Shown: piece by piece, positions 49,022-59,401 of the stretch
How the letters are laid out: each line of letters starts with the position of its first letter
How positions within the stretch are numbered: the first letter of the stretch is position 1
From: Aeromicrobium ginsengisoli
GTDB taxonomy: Bacteria > Actinomycetota > Actinomycetes > Propionibacteriales > Nocardioidaceae
Direction of reading: 5' to 3'
Length of the DNA: 64,000 nucleotides
Assembly: GCF_004134905.2 (NCBI RefSeq)
Contig: NZ_SDPQ02000004.1
Span: 186,001 to 250,000 of the forward strand
Program-made: the position numbers and the translations under genes
The notes under the pieces: generated by a model
Database searches by the model: none
Told to the model about the DNA's origin: nothing
The model's input: the letters and a program-made list of their open reading frames with translations, nothing else

Positions 49022-49050
49022 CCCGTCGGGCGCTCAGGCAGACTGGGCCC

Positions 49051-50028
<978 letters not shown>

Positions 50029-50029
50029 C

Positions 50030-50995
50030 ATGGTGCTGCGCGCGTGGCCGCTCGAGGGCATCGGTGAGATCCGGCCAGGCGCCGATCTCGCTGCGGTCAT
50101 CGTCGATCACCTAGCCGAGCCCCTCGAGGACGGCGATGTCGTCGTGGTGACCAGCAAGGTCGTCAGCAAGGCGGCCGGGCTGGCGACGACCGGAGACCGT
50201 GACTCGCTGATCGATGCGGAGACCGACCGGGTCGTGGCTCGTCGAGGCCAGACGCGCATCGTCCGTACGCGCTCCGGGCTCACCCTCGCCGCGGCCGGGA
50301 TCGACGCGTCCAACCTCGAGGCCGGCACCGTGATCCCGCTGCCTCGCGACCCCGACGGCGCGGCACGTGACCTGCGGAGCCGGCTCGAGGAGCTCACAGG
50401 CGTACGTCTCGGCGTCATCGTGAGCGACACGGCCGGGCGGGCATGGCGCATCGGGCAGACCGACATCGCGATCGGCGCGTCTGGCATCGCGCCCCACCTG
50501 TCGTTCGCAGGTGTCGAGGACGCATATGGCAACCTCCTCGCGGTGACCTCGCCCGCGGTCGCCGACGAGATCGCCGGCACCGCCGACCTGGTGGCCGGCA
50601 AGCTCGACGGTCAGCCGGTCGTCGTGGTGCGGGGGCTGCCGGTCGCCTGGCTCGGCTCCGACGAAGGGGCTGGCGCCCTGATCCGTGACGACGACGGTGA
50701 CCTGTTCGGCCTCGGCGCCCGCGACGCGGTGCTGGCTGCGACCTCGCGCGGTGACCTGCCGCGGGGCTTCCCCGTCGCCGACGAGGAGGACGATCTGCTG
50801 GCACTCGCGCGGGCCGGCACCGATCTCTCGCTCGCCGATGTGACGGTGGCCGCGGACGGCTCGCTCGAGGTGCGCGCCCTGAGCGAGGACGGCGCCCCCG
50901 AGGCATACGTCGAGGCCGGAGCCCTGGCCGAGCGCCTGCGCATCCTCGCCCGCGCCCTGCGCCGCGAGGTCGTGATCGCGGTCGTCAGTGACTGA
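50030..50995 (+). CDS. cofE: Coenzyme F420-0:L-glutamate ligase
   Basis: A 321-residue ligase that adds glutamates to F420-0. CofE features are PLEGIGEIRPGADLAAVI, VVVVTSKVVSKAAG, VIVSDTAGRAWRIGQTDIAIGASG and YGNLLAVTSPAVADEIAG, with metal and GTP residues in the DTAGR loop. Mycobacterial FbiB (about 450 residues) carries an additional C-terminal FMN-binding nitroreductase domain that reduces dehydro-F420-0; here only about 75 residues follow the CofE core, so that domain is absent. The reductase must be supplied elsewhere, or the tail suffices. Confidence 0.94.
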   Translation: MVLRAWPLEGIGEIRPGADLAAVIVDHLAEPLEDGDVVVVTSKVVSKAAGLATTGDRDSLIDAETDRVVARRGQTRIVRTRSGLTLAAAGIDASNLEAGTVIPLPRDPDGAARDLRSRLEELTGVRLGVIVSDTAGRAWRIGQTDIAIGASGIAPHLSFAGVEDAYGNLLAVTSPAVADEIAGTADLVAGKLDGQPVVVVRGLPVAWLGSDEGAGALIRDDDGDLFGLGARDAVLAATSRGDLPRGFPVADEEDDLLALARAGTDLSLADVTVAADGSLEVRALSEDGAPEAYVEAGALAERLRILARALRREVVIAVVSD

Positions 50996-51000
50996 CCCCC

Positions 51001-51127
51001 GCTGAGGAGTCACTCCCGTAGCGCTGAGGAGTCACTGCGATGGTGGTGAGGAGTCGCTGCGGTCGTGTTGAGTGACTCGTCAGGGGCACGGGAGTGACTC
51101 GTCAGGGGCACCGGAGTGACTCGTCAG
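51001..51127. repeat. 22-bp-period array of inverted 13-bp units between cofE and cofC
   Basis: Three copies of CTGAGGAGTCACT-like units (51002, 51024, 51046; the third is TG for CT at its start and G for A) are followed by three copies of AGTGACTCGTCAG (51071, 51093, 51115). The latter are the reverse complement with one change. The spacing is exactly 22 bp within each half and 25 bp at the centre. The array can fold into a long imperfect stem and lies between the convergent cofE and cofC; the last unit includes the cofC stop codon. Likely a bidirectional terminator grown by repeat expansion. Confidence 0.8.
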
Positions 51128-51774
51128 CGGCTGAGGGCTGAAGCTTCGTCGGCGGTGAGGTCGGCGTATGCCTGGCGGGTGTGCGGTCCGAGGCTGAGCC
51201 GTTCGGCGGCGGCGAGGTCGATCAACACGTCGACGTCCTGACGCAGGGCACCTGGCGCGACCAGCTCGTACGCGCCGAGGCCGCGGTGCCGCTCAGCGGA
51301 GCCGGGGCCGTAGCCGGGACGCATCAGCTCTGGCGAGCGGCTCGTCAGGATCGTCGTGCCGTCACCGTTGGCGTCCGCGACGAACGCGAACGGGTGTGTC
51401 GCCGCCTCGCGCAGCAGCTCGCCGAGTGCGTCGGGCGTCAGCGCGGGCAGGTCCGACGGGACGACGGCGACGGGCACGTCCGGCCGGTGCTCGCCGGCCC
51501 ACGCGATGCCGTGCCGGATCGCCGAGCCCAGGGTGTCGAGCGACCGGTCGCCGGGTTCCTGGATCACGTGGGCGCCGGCCGCGCGGACGTGATCGACGAC
51601 CAGGTCGCCCTGCGTCACGACCACGACGTCGCTGACCTCCGGGCAGGCGAGCACCGCGGCGAGCGTGTCGCGGGCGAACGCCTCGGCGAGGGTGCGTCGT
51701 ACGTGCGGATCGGCGTGCAGGCGCGACTTGGCCTGGTCCCACGCCTTCATCGGCACGATCGCGGTGTACGTCAT
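51124..51774 (-). CDS. cofC: 2-phospho-L-lactate (phosphoenolpyruvate) guanylyltransferase
   Basis: A 216-residue nucleotidyltransferase of the CofC/FbiD family that makes the GDP-activated donor used by Cof[16 protein letters not shown] is the nucleotide-binding start, [14 protein letters not shown] the metal-binding Asp region, and [13 protein letters not shown] with YGPGSAERH the substrate contacts. The ATG at 51774 overlaps the fbiC stop (ATGA), so it is translated from the fbiC transcript. A longer frame upstream is antisense-like overlap with fbiC and was not used. Confidence 0.95.
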   Translation of the reverse strand: MTYTAIVPMKAWDQAKSRLHADPHVRRTLAEAFARDTLAAVLACPEVSDVVVVTQGDLVVDHVRAAGAHVIQEPGDRSLDTLGSAIRHGIAWAGEHRPDVPVAVVPSDLPALTPDALGELLREAATHPFAFVADANGDGTTILTSRSPELMRPGYGPGSAERHRGLGAYELVAPGALRQDVDVLIDLAAAERLSLGPHTRQAYADLTADEASALSR

Positions 51775-54290
51775 CCGGCCGCCTGGACCGGGGACAGCCG
51801 GCCGTACGTCGTGGTGCGCTGGACAGCAGGGCGGCCGGCCAGTGTCGCCATCGTCTCGAGCTCCTCGATCGACTTGCGGGAGCCGTTCGTCGAGCCGGCC
51901 ATGCGGCTGATGGTCTCCTCCATGAGCGTCCCGCCGAGGTCGTTGACCCCGCCCTGCAGGACCTGGGTGCAGGTCTCGGGGCCGAGCTTGACCCACGAGC
52001 ACTGGATGTTGTCGATCAGGCCGTGCAGCATGATCCGTGCCAAGGCGTGCACCGCGCGGTTGTCGCGCACCGAGGGGCCCGGCCGGGCGACGCCGGCGAG
52101 GTAGATCGGCGAGGACTGGTGCACGAACGGCAGCGGCACGAACTCGGTGAAGCCACCAGTCTCGCGCTGCAGGTTGCCGATCGTGCGCAGGTGGCCGACC
52201 CAGTGACCGGGGTGGTCGACGTGGCCGTACATCATCGTCGAGGTCGTCGGCAGGCCCACCTCGTGGGCCGTGCGGATGACGTCGAGCCACTCCGACGTCG
52301 GCAGCTTGCCCTTGGTCAGGACCCAGCGGACGTCGTCGTCGAGGATCTCCGCGGCCGTGCCGGGCAGCGAGTCGACGCCGGACTCCTTGGCCTGCACGAG
52401 GAAGTCGCGCACCGACATGCCCGTGCGCGTCACGCCGTTCATGACCTCCATGGGGCTGAACGCGTGGACGTGCAGACCGGGCTCGCGCTGCTTGACGGCA
52501 GCGGCGATGTCGAAGTACGCCGTGCCGGGCAGCTCGGGGTCGATGCCGCCCTGCATGCAGACCTCGGTCGCACCGAACGCCACGGCCTCGGTGGCCCGGT
52601 CGCCGATCTCGTCGAGCGACAGGGTGTAGGCGTCGGCATCCGTACGTCGCTGGGCGAACGCGCAGAAGCGGCAGCCGGTGTAGCAGACGTTGGTGAAGTT
52701 GATGTTGCGGTTGACGATGTAGGTGACCTCGTCGCCGACCGCCTGTCGGCGCAGGTCATCGGCCAGCGCCGTGACGGCGTCGAGCTGAGCGCCCTCGGCG
52801 GTCATGAGGGTCAGCGCGTCGGCGTCCGACAGGCCCGCAGGGTCCCGTTCGGCCGCCCGCATCGCTGCGGCGAACCCGCCGTCGCCGACCCCGACCAGTG
52901 CCGCGTCGCGGCCCGGCTGGCTGTCGCGCAGCACCGACCAGTCGCCGTAGACGTCCTCGAAGTCGCTGCGCCGGTCGGTCGTACGCCCCACCGTGTCGAT
53001 CTCGGTGTGCAGGTCGGTGCGGCCCTTCGAGAGCCAGCCCGTCGTGGACCAGCCGCCGTCGGGCTCCTGCCAGGGCAGTCCCTCCGGGATCGCGTCGGCG
53101 CGGGCCAGCCCGTCGTCGGCGACCAGGGCGTCGACGTGCGGGCGCAGGCGCGGGTCGAGCCACGGCTCGGACAGGAACTGCGGGTGCGCCGTGAGCCGCT
53201 CGGTCAGCGTGAACCCGCGCTCTGCGGCGAGCTCGGCCAGCGCCGTGATCTGCGGCCACGGCTTCTCGGGGTTGACGTGGTCGGGGGTCAGCGGACTGAT
53301 GCCGCCGAAGTCGTCGACGCCGGCGTCCAGCAGCGCGCGGCAGTCGTCGAGCCCCACGAGGTTGGGCGGCGCCTGGACCCGCATCGCGGGCCCCATCAGG
53401 ATGCGCGTCGTGGCGATCGCGGCGAGATACTCCTCGACCTCGAGGTCCGGCGTCAGCCGCATCGCCGTGTCGTCCTTCGACACGAAGTTCTGGATGATGA
53501 CTTCCTGGATCGACCCGTAGGTGCGGGCGATCCGCCGCAGCTCGAAGATGCTCTCGACGCGGTCGTTGACGGTCTCGCCGATGCCGATCAGCAGCCCGGT
53601 CGTGAAGGGGATGTTGAGCCGCCCGGCGTCCTCGAGCACCCTCAGGCGTACGGTCGGGTCCTTGTCGGGGCTGGCGTAGTGCGCCTCGCCCTTCTCCTCA
53701 TACAGGCGACGGCTCGTCGTCTCGAGCATCATGCCCATCGACGGGGCGGTCGGCTTGAGCCGCGACATCTCCTTCCAGCTCATGACGCCGGGGTTGAGGT
53801 GCGGCAGCAGCCCGGTCTCCTCGAGCACCCGGATCGCCATCGCGCGTACGTACTCCAGCGTGCTGTCGTAGCCGGCGGCCTCGAGCCACTCCTTGGCGTC
53901 GTCCCAGCGGTCCTCGGGCCGGTCACCGAGGGTGAACAGCGCCTCCTTGCACCCCATTGCGGCGCCCTTGCGGGCGATGTCGAGCACCTCGTCGGGCGAC
54001 AGGAACGGGGCGGGCAGCCGGCCCGGGGTCGTCGCGAACGTGCAGTAGTGGCACCGGTCGCGGCAGAGCCGGGTCAGCGGGATGAAGACCTTCTTGCTGT
54101 ACGTCACGACACCCGGCCGGCCGGCCGCCTCGAGGCCCGCGTCGCGGACCCGCGCCGCAGCGGCCATGAGCCGGCGCAGCTCGTCGCCGCGGGCACTCAG
54201 CAGACCGGCTGCTTCTCGTGCGTCGATCGTCTTGCCCGCGACGGCCCGCGTGACGGCCCGGCTGATCTCGCGGTCGCTCGGTGCGCTCAT
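51771..54290 (-). CDS. fbiC: Bifunctional FO synthase
   Basis: An 839-residue fusion of CofG and CofH that builds the deazaflavin FO from tyrosine and the ribityl pyrimidine precursor. Two radical-SAM domains are present: CRDRCHYC near residue 80 in the CofG half and CYTGCRFC near residue 533 in the CofH half. Each binds a 4Fe-4S cluster. [12 protein letters not shown] and [17 protein letters not shown] are typical of the two halves. The ATG at 54290 is used. It is transcribed with cofC, opposite to cofD-cofE. Confidence 0.97.
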   Translation of the reverse strand: MSAPSDREISRAVTRAVAGKTIDAREAAGLLSARGDELRRLMAAAARVRDAGLEAAGRPGVVTYSKKVFIPLTRLCRDRCHYCTFATTPGRLPAPFLSPDEVLDIARKGAAMGCKEALFTLGDRPEDRWDDAKEWLEAAGYDSTLEYVRAMAIRVLEETGLLPHLNPGVMSWKEMSRLKPTAPSMGMMLETTSRRLYEEKGEAHYASPDKDPTVRLRVLEDAGRLNIPFTTGLLIGIGETVNDRVESIFELRRIARTYGSIQEVIIQNFVSKDDTAMRLTPDLEVEEYLAAIATTRILMGPAMRVQAPPNLVGLDDCRALLDAGVDDFGGISPLTPDHVNPEKPWPQITALAELAAERGFTLTERLTAHPQFLSEPWLDPRLRPHVDALVADDGLARADAIPEGLPWQEPDGGWSTTGWLSKGRTDLHTEIDTVGRTTDRRSDFEDVYGDWSVLRDSQPGRDAALVGVGDGGFAAAMRAAERDPAGLSDADALTLMTAEGAQLDAVTALADDLRRQAVGDEVTYIVNRNINFTNVCYTGCRFCAFAQRRTDADAYTLSLDEIGDRATEAVAFGATEVCMQGGIDPELPGTAYFDIAAAVKQREPGLHVHAFSPMEVMNGVTRTGMSVRDFLVQAKESGVDSLPGTAAEILDDDVRWVLTKGKLPTSEWLDVIRTAHEVGLPTTSTMMYGHVDHPGHWVGHLRTIGNLQRETGGFTEFVPLPFVHQSSPIYLAGVARPGPSVRDNRAVHALARIMLHGLIDNIQCSWVKLGPETCTQVLQGGVNDLGGTLMEETISRMAGSTNGSRKSIEELETMATLAGRPAVQRTTTYGRLSPVQAAG

Positions 54291-54348
54291 TCAGCAATTG
54301 TGGTCCCCACGTCCACGCGCGGACGCGCCGACCCGCTCAACGCAAACT

Positions 54349-55344
54349 TCAGGCTCGCCGCAGGATGCGTAGGACCTGGCGTTCGAGGGTGCGGCTCATG
54401 GGGGACCCGGGCGCGACGCGGCGATGATCGGCACGCACCGTGACGCCGTCCTCGAACAGGTCGATGATCCGCGGATCGACGTACGAGGTCCGGGCGATCG
54501 CGGGCGTGTTGCCGAGGTGCTCCGAGACCTCGCGCATCGCCGCTGCGACGGACTTCTTGCGCCGGTTCGGCGTGCTGCCGTCGCTGCGCGCCAGGGCGAG
54601 GGCGGCGATCGAGGTGCCGCGCCAGGTCCTGAAGTCCTTGGCCGTGTAGTGCTCGCCGATGATCTCCTTGACGTACGCGTTGACGTCGTCGGCGTCGAGG
54701 TCGCGCCACCGTCGGCCCTCCTTGTAGGCGAGCAGACGATCGCCGCCTCCGCGGCGCCGGCGCAGCGTCTCGATGACCTCGCGCACCCGTTGGTCGCGCA
54801 CCGTGACCTCGACGAGCTGGCCGGACTTGGCCGGGTAGGAGAACGTCATGCCGGTCCCGGCGCCGTGCACGTGCTGCTTCTCCAGCGTCGTGAGGCCGTA
54901 GCTGCCGTTCTCCTCGACGTACCGCTCCGAGCCGATGCGGAACATGCCGAGGTCGAGCAGGCTGAATGCCGTCGCGGCGACCCGTTCCAGGGTCAGGTCG
55001 TCGCCGGCGAGGTGGCGGCGGGCCTCGAGGCGGTGCTTGAGCAGCGACGCGGCGAAGCCTTCCATGCGCTCGAACTTCTCGGTGTCGCGCCGGACCCGCC
55101 AGTCCGGGTGATAGATGTACTGCCGCCGACCTGCCGCGTCGGTGCCGACCGCCTGCAGGTGGCCGTTCTCGACGGCGCAGATCCACACCTCGTTCCACGC
55201 CGGCGGGATCACGAGCTGCTTGCACCGCAGGACCTGCTCGGGCTCGAGCGGCCTGCCGTCCTCGTCGAGGAAGCGGAAGCCACGACCGTGCCGGACCCGC
55301 GACCAGCCGGGCGAGCTCGCGGACGTACGGCGCAGGCGGACCAT
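54349..55344 (-). CDS. DNA topoisomerase IB
   Basis: A 331-residue type IB (poxvirus/Deinococcus-like) topoisomerase that relaxes supercoils through a 3'-phosphotyrosine. The N-terminal beta domain has FRFLDEDGRPL and LVIPPAWNEVWICA. The catalytic domain has GMFRIGSERYVEENGSYGLTT, the lysine of AYVKEIIGEHYTAKDFRTWRGT and the nucleophilic Tyr in TSYVDPRIIDLF near residue 286. It lies between fbiC and fgd, on the fbiC strand, and interrupts the F420 locus; it is not known to act in F420 metabolism. Confidence 0.92.
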   Translation of the reverse strand: MVRLRRTSASSPGWSRVRHGRGFRFLDEDGRPLEPEQVLRCKQLVIPPAWNEVWICAVENGHLQAVGTDAAGRRQYIYHPDWRVRRDTEKFERMEGFAASLLKHRLEARRHLAGDDLTLERVAATAFSLLDLGMFRIGSERYVEENGSYGLTTLEKQHVHGAGTGMTFSYPAKSGQLVEVTVRDQRVREVIETLRRRRGGGDRLLAYKEGRRWRDLDADDVNAYVKEIIGEHYTAKDFRTWRGTSIAALALARSDGSTPNRRKKSVAAAMREVSEHLGNTPAIARTSYVDPRIIDLFEDGVTVRADHRRVAPGSPMSRTLERQVLRILRRA

Positions 55345-55466
55345 GGTGAGATCACGCTAGGTGACGTCCCACCCCACCGCATGTCGTAGCGACTCTCGCG
55401 ACCTCCCGGCCGGCCGGCCCGGTGGCCGTGTCATGGTTCAACCTCGGACACCCTGAGGAGAGCAAC

Positions 55467-56474
55467 GTGGAGCTGAGGATCGGTTACAAGGCATCGGCCG
55501 AGCAGTTCGCGCCGAGGGAGCTCGTCGAGCTCGGCGTCCTCGCCGAGGCGGCCGGCATGGACACCGCGGTCGTGAGCGATCATTTCCAGCCGTGGCGGCA
55601 CGAGGGTGGCCACGCGCCGTTCTCGTTGGCGTGGCTGACCGCGGTGGGTGAGCGCACCTCGTCGATCCGGCTGGGCACGTCGGTCATGACTCCGACGTTC
55701 CGCTACAACCCGGCCGTGGTCGCGCAGGCGTTCGCCACGATGGGCTGCCTCTATCCCGACCGCATCCTGCTCGGCGTCGGCACCGGGGAGGCGCTCAACG
55801 AGGCGGCGTCGGGCTTCGTGGGGGAGTGGCCGGAGTTCAAGGAGCGCTTCGCCCGGCTACGCGAAGCCGTCGACCTGATGCGGCAGCTCTGGACGGGCGA
55901 GCGAGTCGACTTCGAGGGTGACTACTACCGCACGGTCGGCGCGTCGATCTACGACGTACCGGACGGCGGGGTCCCGGTCTACGTCGCCGCCGGCGGACCG
56001 GTCGTGGCGCGCTATGCGGGGCGCAAGGGCGACGGCATGATCTGCACGTCCGGCAAGGGCATGGAGCTCTACGAGGACAAGCTCATGCCCGCGCTCGCCG
56101 AGGGAGCCGACAAGGCCGGCCGGTCGACCGACGACATCGACCGCATGATCGAGATCAAGGTCTCGTACGACCCGGACCCGCAGGTCGCGCTCGAGAACAC
56201 CCGGTTCTGGGCGCCCCTGTCGCTGACCGCCGAGCAGAAGCACAGCATCGACGACCCGATGGAGATGGAGGCGGCCGCCGACGCCCTGCCGATCGAGCAG
56301 GTGGCCAAGCGGTGGATCGTCAGCTCGGACCCCGACGAGGTCGCGGCGCTGGTCAAGCCCTACGTCGACGCGGGCCTCAACCACCTGGTGCTGCACGCCC
56401 CCGGTCATGACCAGCGGCGCTTCCTCGAGCTCTTCACGACGGATCTGGCGCCTCGGCTCCGCGCTCTGGGCTGA
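55467..56474 (+). CDS. fgd: F420-dependent glucose-6-phosphate dehydrogenase
   Basis: A 335-residue TIM-barrel luciferase-like (LLM) oxidoreductase. [83 protein letters not shown] and the catalytic region [14 protein letters not shown] match mycobacterial Fgd1 almost residue for residue as I recall it, including the F420-site His-Trp-Glu region. It reduces F420 with glucose-6-phosphate, feeding F420H2-dependent reductases. The GTG at 55467 follows GAGGAG and gives the family length. It is convergent with the AraC gene and divergent from the topoisomerase gene. Confidence 0.95.
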   Translation: MELRIGYKASAEQFAPRELVELGVLAEAAGMDTAVVSDHFQPWRHEGGHAPFSLAWLTAVGERTSSIRLGTSVMTPTFRYNPAVVAQAFATMGCLYPDRILLGVGTGEALNEAASGFVGEWPEFKERFARLREAVDLMRQLWTGERVDFEGDYYRTVGASIYDVPDGGVPVYVAAGGPVVARYAGRKGDGMICTSGKGMELYEDKLMPALAEGADKAGRSTDDIDRMIEIKVSYDPDPQVALENTRFWAPLSLTAEQKHSIDDPMEMEAAADALPIEQVAKRWIVSSDPDEVAALVKPYVDAGLNHLVLHAPGHDQRRFLELFTTDLAPRLRALG

Positions 56475-56506
56475 GCCGCGGTCGGGCCCGACGAGGGGTG
56501 ACCGGT

Positions 56507-57388
56507 TCAGCCGGCCCTGCGGAACGCCCCAGGGGTGACGCCCGCCCGGGCGCGGAAATAGGCAGAGAAGTTCGACGGGTCGTCGAAGCCCAGCCGCTCG
56601 GCGATCTCGGCCACGGGAGCCTCGCCATGGCTCAGCAGCCGCTTGGCCTCGAGCACGACCCGCTCGTCGATGAGCTGCTTGGCCGACCGGCCGGTGTGCG
56701 CCCGCGCCAGCCGGTTGAGGGTCCGCGGCGAGTAGCCGAGCCGCTCGGCGTAGTGCGTCACCTGGTGCCACTCGCCGAACCGTCGGTCGATCTCGTCGCG
56801 GAACCAGATGTATGCCTCGTGGGTCGCGGCGGGCCCAGCCGTCTGGTCGGCCGGCTGGGCGAGCGCCAGCTGCGTGAGCAACGCGCCTGTCGCGTGGGCG
56901 AGCGCAGCGTCGCGCACGTCGGTGCGGTCGCCTGTCGGCTGCCGTCCGCAGGCGAGCAGCAGCGCCCAGGCCTCGGCGACCGGCGTTCGCTCAATCAGTG
57001 ACGCCGGCCAGACGTTCGGGATCGCGGTGCCGGAGGTCCGCACCAGCTCGCGGGTGCGGTCGTCGATCGCGTGCGCGGCGAACAGCACGCTGGGTCCGTC
57101 GATGTCATCGATGCGGCCCCACTGGTGCGTCTGGCCGGCGCGCACCCACAGCACGTCGCCGGGCCCCAAGGCGTACGCGGTGAAGTCGACCGTGTGGGTG
57201 GCCGTGCCCTCGTCGACGCGGAGCAGCATGTCGAAGTCGAGGCGCTGCGGGGTGAGGAACTCCGCCGGTCCGCCGCGTACGCGCATCCGCTCGAGGTCGA
57301 GCACCTCGATGTCGCCGACCTCGGGGGTCGGCGGGTCGAACTGCACCGGTCGGATGTCATCTGATGCCGGATGTCCCGTTTTCACCAT
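56507..57388 (-). CDS. AraC family regulator
   Basis: A 293-residue regulator. The N-terminal cupin (about residues 1-160, with LGPGDVLWVRAGQTHQWGRI) probably senses a ligand. The C-terminal HTH pair has LGYSPRTLNRLARAHTGRSAKQLIDERVV and APVAEIAERLGFDDPSNFSAYFRARAGVTPGAFRR, the AraC signature. The ATG at 57388 is used (57403 possible). It is divergent from the MBL-fold gene at 57477 and probably activates it. Confidence 0.92.
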   Translation of the reverse strand: MVKTGHPASDDIRPVQFDPPTPEVGDIEVLDLERMRVRGGPAEFLTPQRLDFDMLLRVDEGTATHTVDFTAYALGPGDVLWVRAGQTHQWGRIDDIDGPSVLFAAHAIDDRTRELVRTSGTAIPNVWPASLIERTPVAEAWALLLACGRQPTGDRTDVRDAALAHATGALLTQLALAQPADQTAGPAATHEAYIWFRDEIDRRFGEWHQVTHYAERLGYSPRTLNRLARAHTGRSAKQLIDERVVLEAKRLLSHGEAPVAEIAERLGFDDPSNFSAYFRARAGVTPGAFRRAG

Positions 57389-57476
57389 GTGGTGTCCCGT
57401 CATGACCGTGTGCAGTGAGGCTGAGGAGCCTATTTTTACAGGTGACACCACAAGTTCACCACAGATCGGAAGACTC
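57386..57476. promoter_or_regulatory. Divergent control region of AraC and MBL-fold genes
   Basis: CACCATGTGGTG at 57384-57395 has 5-bp arms around TG and covers the AraC-gene start. A second related half-site pair (GACACCACAAGTTCACCAC) lies at 57444-57462, near the MBL-fold gene. ACCAC half-sites in both suggest one protein, likely the AraC regulator itself, acts on both genes. Start codon of the regulator inside the first site would allow self-control. Confidence 0.4.
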
Positions 57477-58280
57477 ATGACTCTCACCTACACCGTGTTC
57501 GACGCGGCACCCGGCTCGCTCAACAAGACCAGCGTCGTCGTCAGCGGCGAGACCGAGGCTCTCGTCGTCGACGCCGGGTTCACCCGCGCAGACGGCCACC
57601 GCATCGTCGCCGAGGTCCTCGACTCCGGCAAGACGTTGACCCGCGTCGTCATCACGGCCGGCGACCCCGACTTCTACTTCGGCGCCGAGGTCATCGCCGA
57701 CGCCTTCCCGGAGGCCACGTTCTCCGCGCCCGCCGACGTCATCGAGCACATCCAGCACTCGTACGAGGGCAAGCTCCAGGCGTGGGCCCACCTCGGCGCC
57801 AACCTGCCGACCCGCCTCGTCGACATCGCCGAGCTGACCGAGACCGTCCTGACGGTCGACGACACCCAGATCGAGGTGCGCCGCGGCAGCGACCAGCTCG
57901 GCGACCGCGCCTGGTACCTGTTCGAGCCGGCCTCGCGCTCGCTCATCGGCGGTGTGCTGCTGTTCGAAGGCCTGCACGTGTGGACCGCCGACAGTGCCAC
58001 CCCCGAGCTCCGCGCAGAGTGGGTCCGCGTCCTCGAGACGCTCGAGGCCCTCGCTCCGGCGTACGTCGTCGCCGGTCACCGCGTCGCCGGCGCGCCCACC
58101 GACCTCACGGCGATCACGCACACCCGCGACTACCTGCGCTTCTTCGAGCAGACCGTCACCGAGTCCGCCACCGCCGAGGACGCCAAGGCCAAGCTGCTCG
58201 CGGCCTACCCCGACGCCGGCCTCGTCATCGCCGCCGATCTCGGCACCAAGGTCGCCAAGGGTGAAATGACATGGGGCTGA
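57477..58280 (+). CDS. MBL-fold-like protein with degenerate metal site
   Basis: A 267-residue protein with the metallo-beta-lactamase layout: N-terminal strands (SVVVSGETEALVVDAGFTRADG), a central strand pair and the C-terminal VVAGHRV. The first metal motif, normally HxHxDH, reads TAGDPDFYFG here: the first His is replaced by Ala, the second by Asp and the last by Tyr/Phe. The second-site His and Gly (VAGHR) remains. Either it binds metal differently or has lost hydrolase activity. It starts 88 nt from the AraC gene and overlaps the next gene by ten bases. Confidence 0.75.
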   Translation: MTLTYTVFDAAPGSLNKTSVVVSGETEALVVDAGFTRADGHRIVAEVLDSGKTLTRVVITAGDPDFYFGAEVIADAFPEATFSAPADVIEHIQHSYEGKLQAWAHLGANLPTRLVDIAELTETVLTVDDTQIEVRRGSDQLGDRAWYLFEPASRSLIGGVLLFEGLHVWTADSATPELRAEWVRVLETLEALAPAYVVAGHRVAGAPTDLTAITHTRDYLRFFEQTVTESATAEDAKAKLLAAYPDAGLVIAADLGTKVAKGEMTWG

Positions 58281-58678
58281 TCGACGAGGCGTCGCCCGCC
58301 CAGCTCGTACGCCGCCAGTACCTCGCGTCCGCCGCGGGTGACCTCGAGGCGCTGCGGGCGACCCTGGCGCCCGACGTCGAGTGGACCGAGATGGCTGGGT
58401 TCCCACTCGCCGGGACCTACCGGACCCCGACGGGCGTCACGAGCAACGTCATGGAGAAGCTCGGCGCCGACTGGGACGGCTGGGCGGCGCACGACGACAC
58501 CTATGTCGTCGACGGCGAGAACGTCGTCGTGCTGGCGCGCTACACGGCGCAGCACAAGGGGACCGGCAAGCCGCTCCCCGTACGCGTGGCTCACCACTTC
58601 ATCGTGCGCGGCGGGCTCATCGTCCGCTTCGAGCAGTTCGTCGACACCGCACTCGTACGGGACGCCGCGACGGCGTGA
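58271..58678 (+). CDS. SnoaL/NTF2-like protein
   Basis: A 135-residue protein of the nuclear transport factor 2 fold (SnoaL-like): a helix start ASPAQLVRRQYLASAAGDLEAL, then beta strands with VEWTEMAGFPLAGTYR, RVAHHFIVRGGLIVRFEQFVDT and ALVRDA. Such proteins are small-molecule enzymes or ligand carriers. It overlaps the MBL-fold gene by ten bases and is likely co-translated with it. Its substrate is unknown. Confidence 0.8.
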   Translation: MGLIDEASPAQLVRRQYLASAAGDLEALRATLAPDVEWTEMAGFPLAGTYRTPTGVTSNVMEKLGADWDGWAAHDDTYVVDGENVVVLARYTAQHKGTGKPLPVRVAHHFIVRGGLIVRFEQFVDTALVRDAATA

Positions 58679-58690
58679 CCTGCGCCCGGA

Positions 58691-59392
58691 TCAGGATGAC
58701 GCGAAGGGTGATCTCAGCAGGTAGCGGCTCGTCGGCACCGTGTCGATGTGGTCCGTCGCCCCGAACGCCGAGGTGCTGGCCACCATGCGCGTCATCCGGT
58801 CATGGAGGTCCGCATCGTCCGCGGCGCCGAAGAAGGCGTGGAGGTCCGTGGTCGCCGCGTCGGGGAACAACTCCTCGACGATGCCGTCGATCGCCGGCGC
58901 GTCGGGAGTGAGCGCGCGGACCACGACGTTCTGGGTGTAGCCGAACGTCGCCTGCGTCTCGATCGCCGCCGGGGTGTGGTCGACCTGCCACCGCGTGAGC
59001 CACGTGGCGCGATCGAGCTCCGGCGGCCGGCGCAGCAGTGCGACGTTCGCGAACCCCGGGCACCGGTCGCCGAGGCGATCGGGCGGCGGTATGGGCACTG
59101 ACTCGGTCACAAGGTAGGCCGCGAGGGACTCGCAGTGATCTGCCAGCAGCTCGATGGCCGCGGTGACCTGTGCGCCGTACGACTGCTGCGCCCAGATGCT
59201 GACGACCGCGGCTACCGGGGGTGCGAGCGTCGTCAGGGTCATCAGCGAGTCGCGGACCGCGCCGTCGCGGACGTTGGTCGCAAGACCCGCGATGCCCAGG
59301 TCGAGCAGCTCGTCACCGACGGGTCCGCGGATCCGTTCGCACCACTGGTCGTCAGGCTCCGCGGCGCGGAGCAGCACGACGACCTTCTCCAC
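58691..59392 (-). CDS. EthD-like domain protein
   Basis: A 233-residue protein. The C-terminal half carries the EthD-like dimeric alpha/beta-barrel pattern (TRWQVDHTPAAIETQATFGYTQNVVVRAL, then DGIVEELFPDA and DAFFGA-like LHAFFGAADD). The N-terminal half may be a second barrel repeat. EthD proteins accompany ether- or polyketide-degrading oxygenases. It lies between the NTF2 gene and the MarR gene, nine bases after the MarR stop, so probably follows MarR in one transcript. Confidence 0.75.
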   Translation of the reverse strand: MEKVVVLLRAAEPDDQWCERIRGPVGDELLDLGIAGLATNVRDGAVRDSLMTLTTLAPPVAAVVSIWAQQSYGAQVTAAIELLADHCESLAAYLVTESVPIPPPDRLGDRCPGFANVALLRRPPELDRATWLTRWQVDHTPAAIETQATFGYTQNVVVRALTPDAPAIDGIVEELFPDAATTDLHAFFGAADDADLHDRMTRMVASTSAFGATDHIDTVPTSRYLLRSPFASS

Positions 59393-59401
59393 GGCCCTGC
59401 C

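Noticed and set aside
51775..52290. Upstream extension of cofC in frame
   Set aside because: It overlaps fbiC on the same strand out of frame; the CofC fold starts exactly at the ATG overlapping the fbiC stop.
52023..54443. An 806-codon plus-strand frame opposite fbiC
   Set aside because: Shadow of fbiC, whose two radical-SAM domains and operon position are clear.
56475..56506. GTCGGGCCCGAC palindrome between fgd and the AraC gene as a terminator
   Set aside because: It has no loop (fully self-complementary) and is too short to call as a hairpin.
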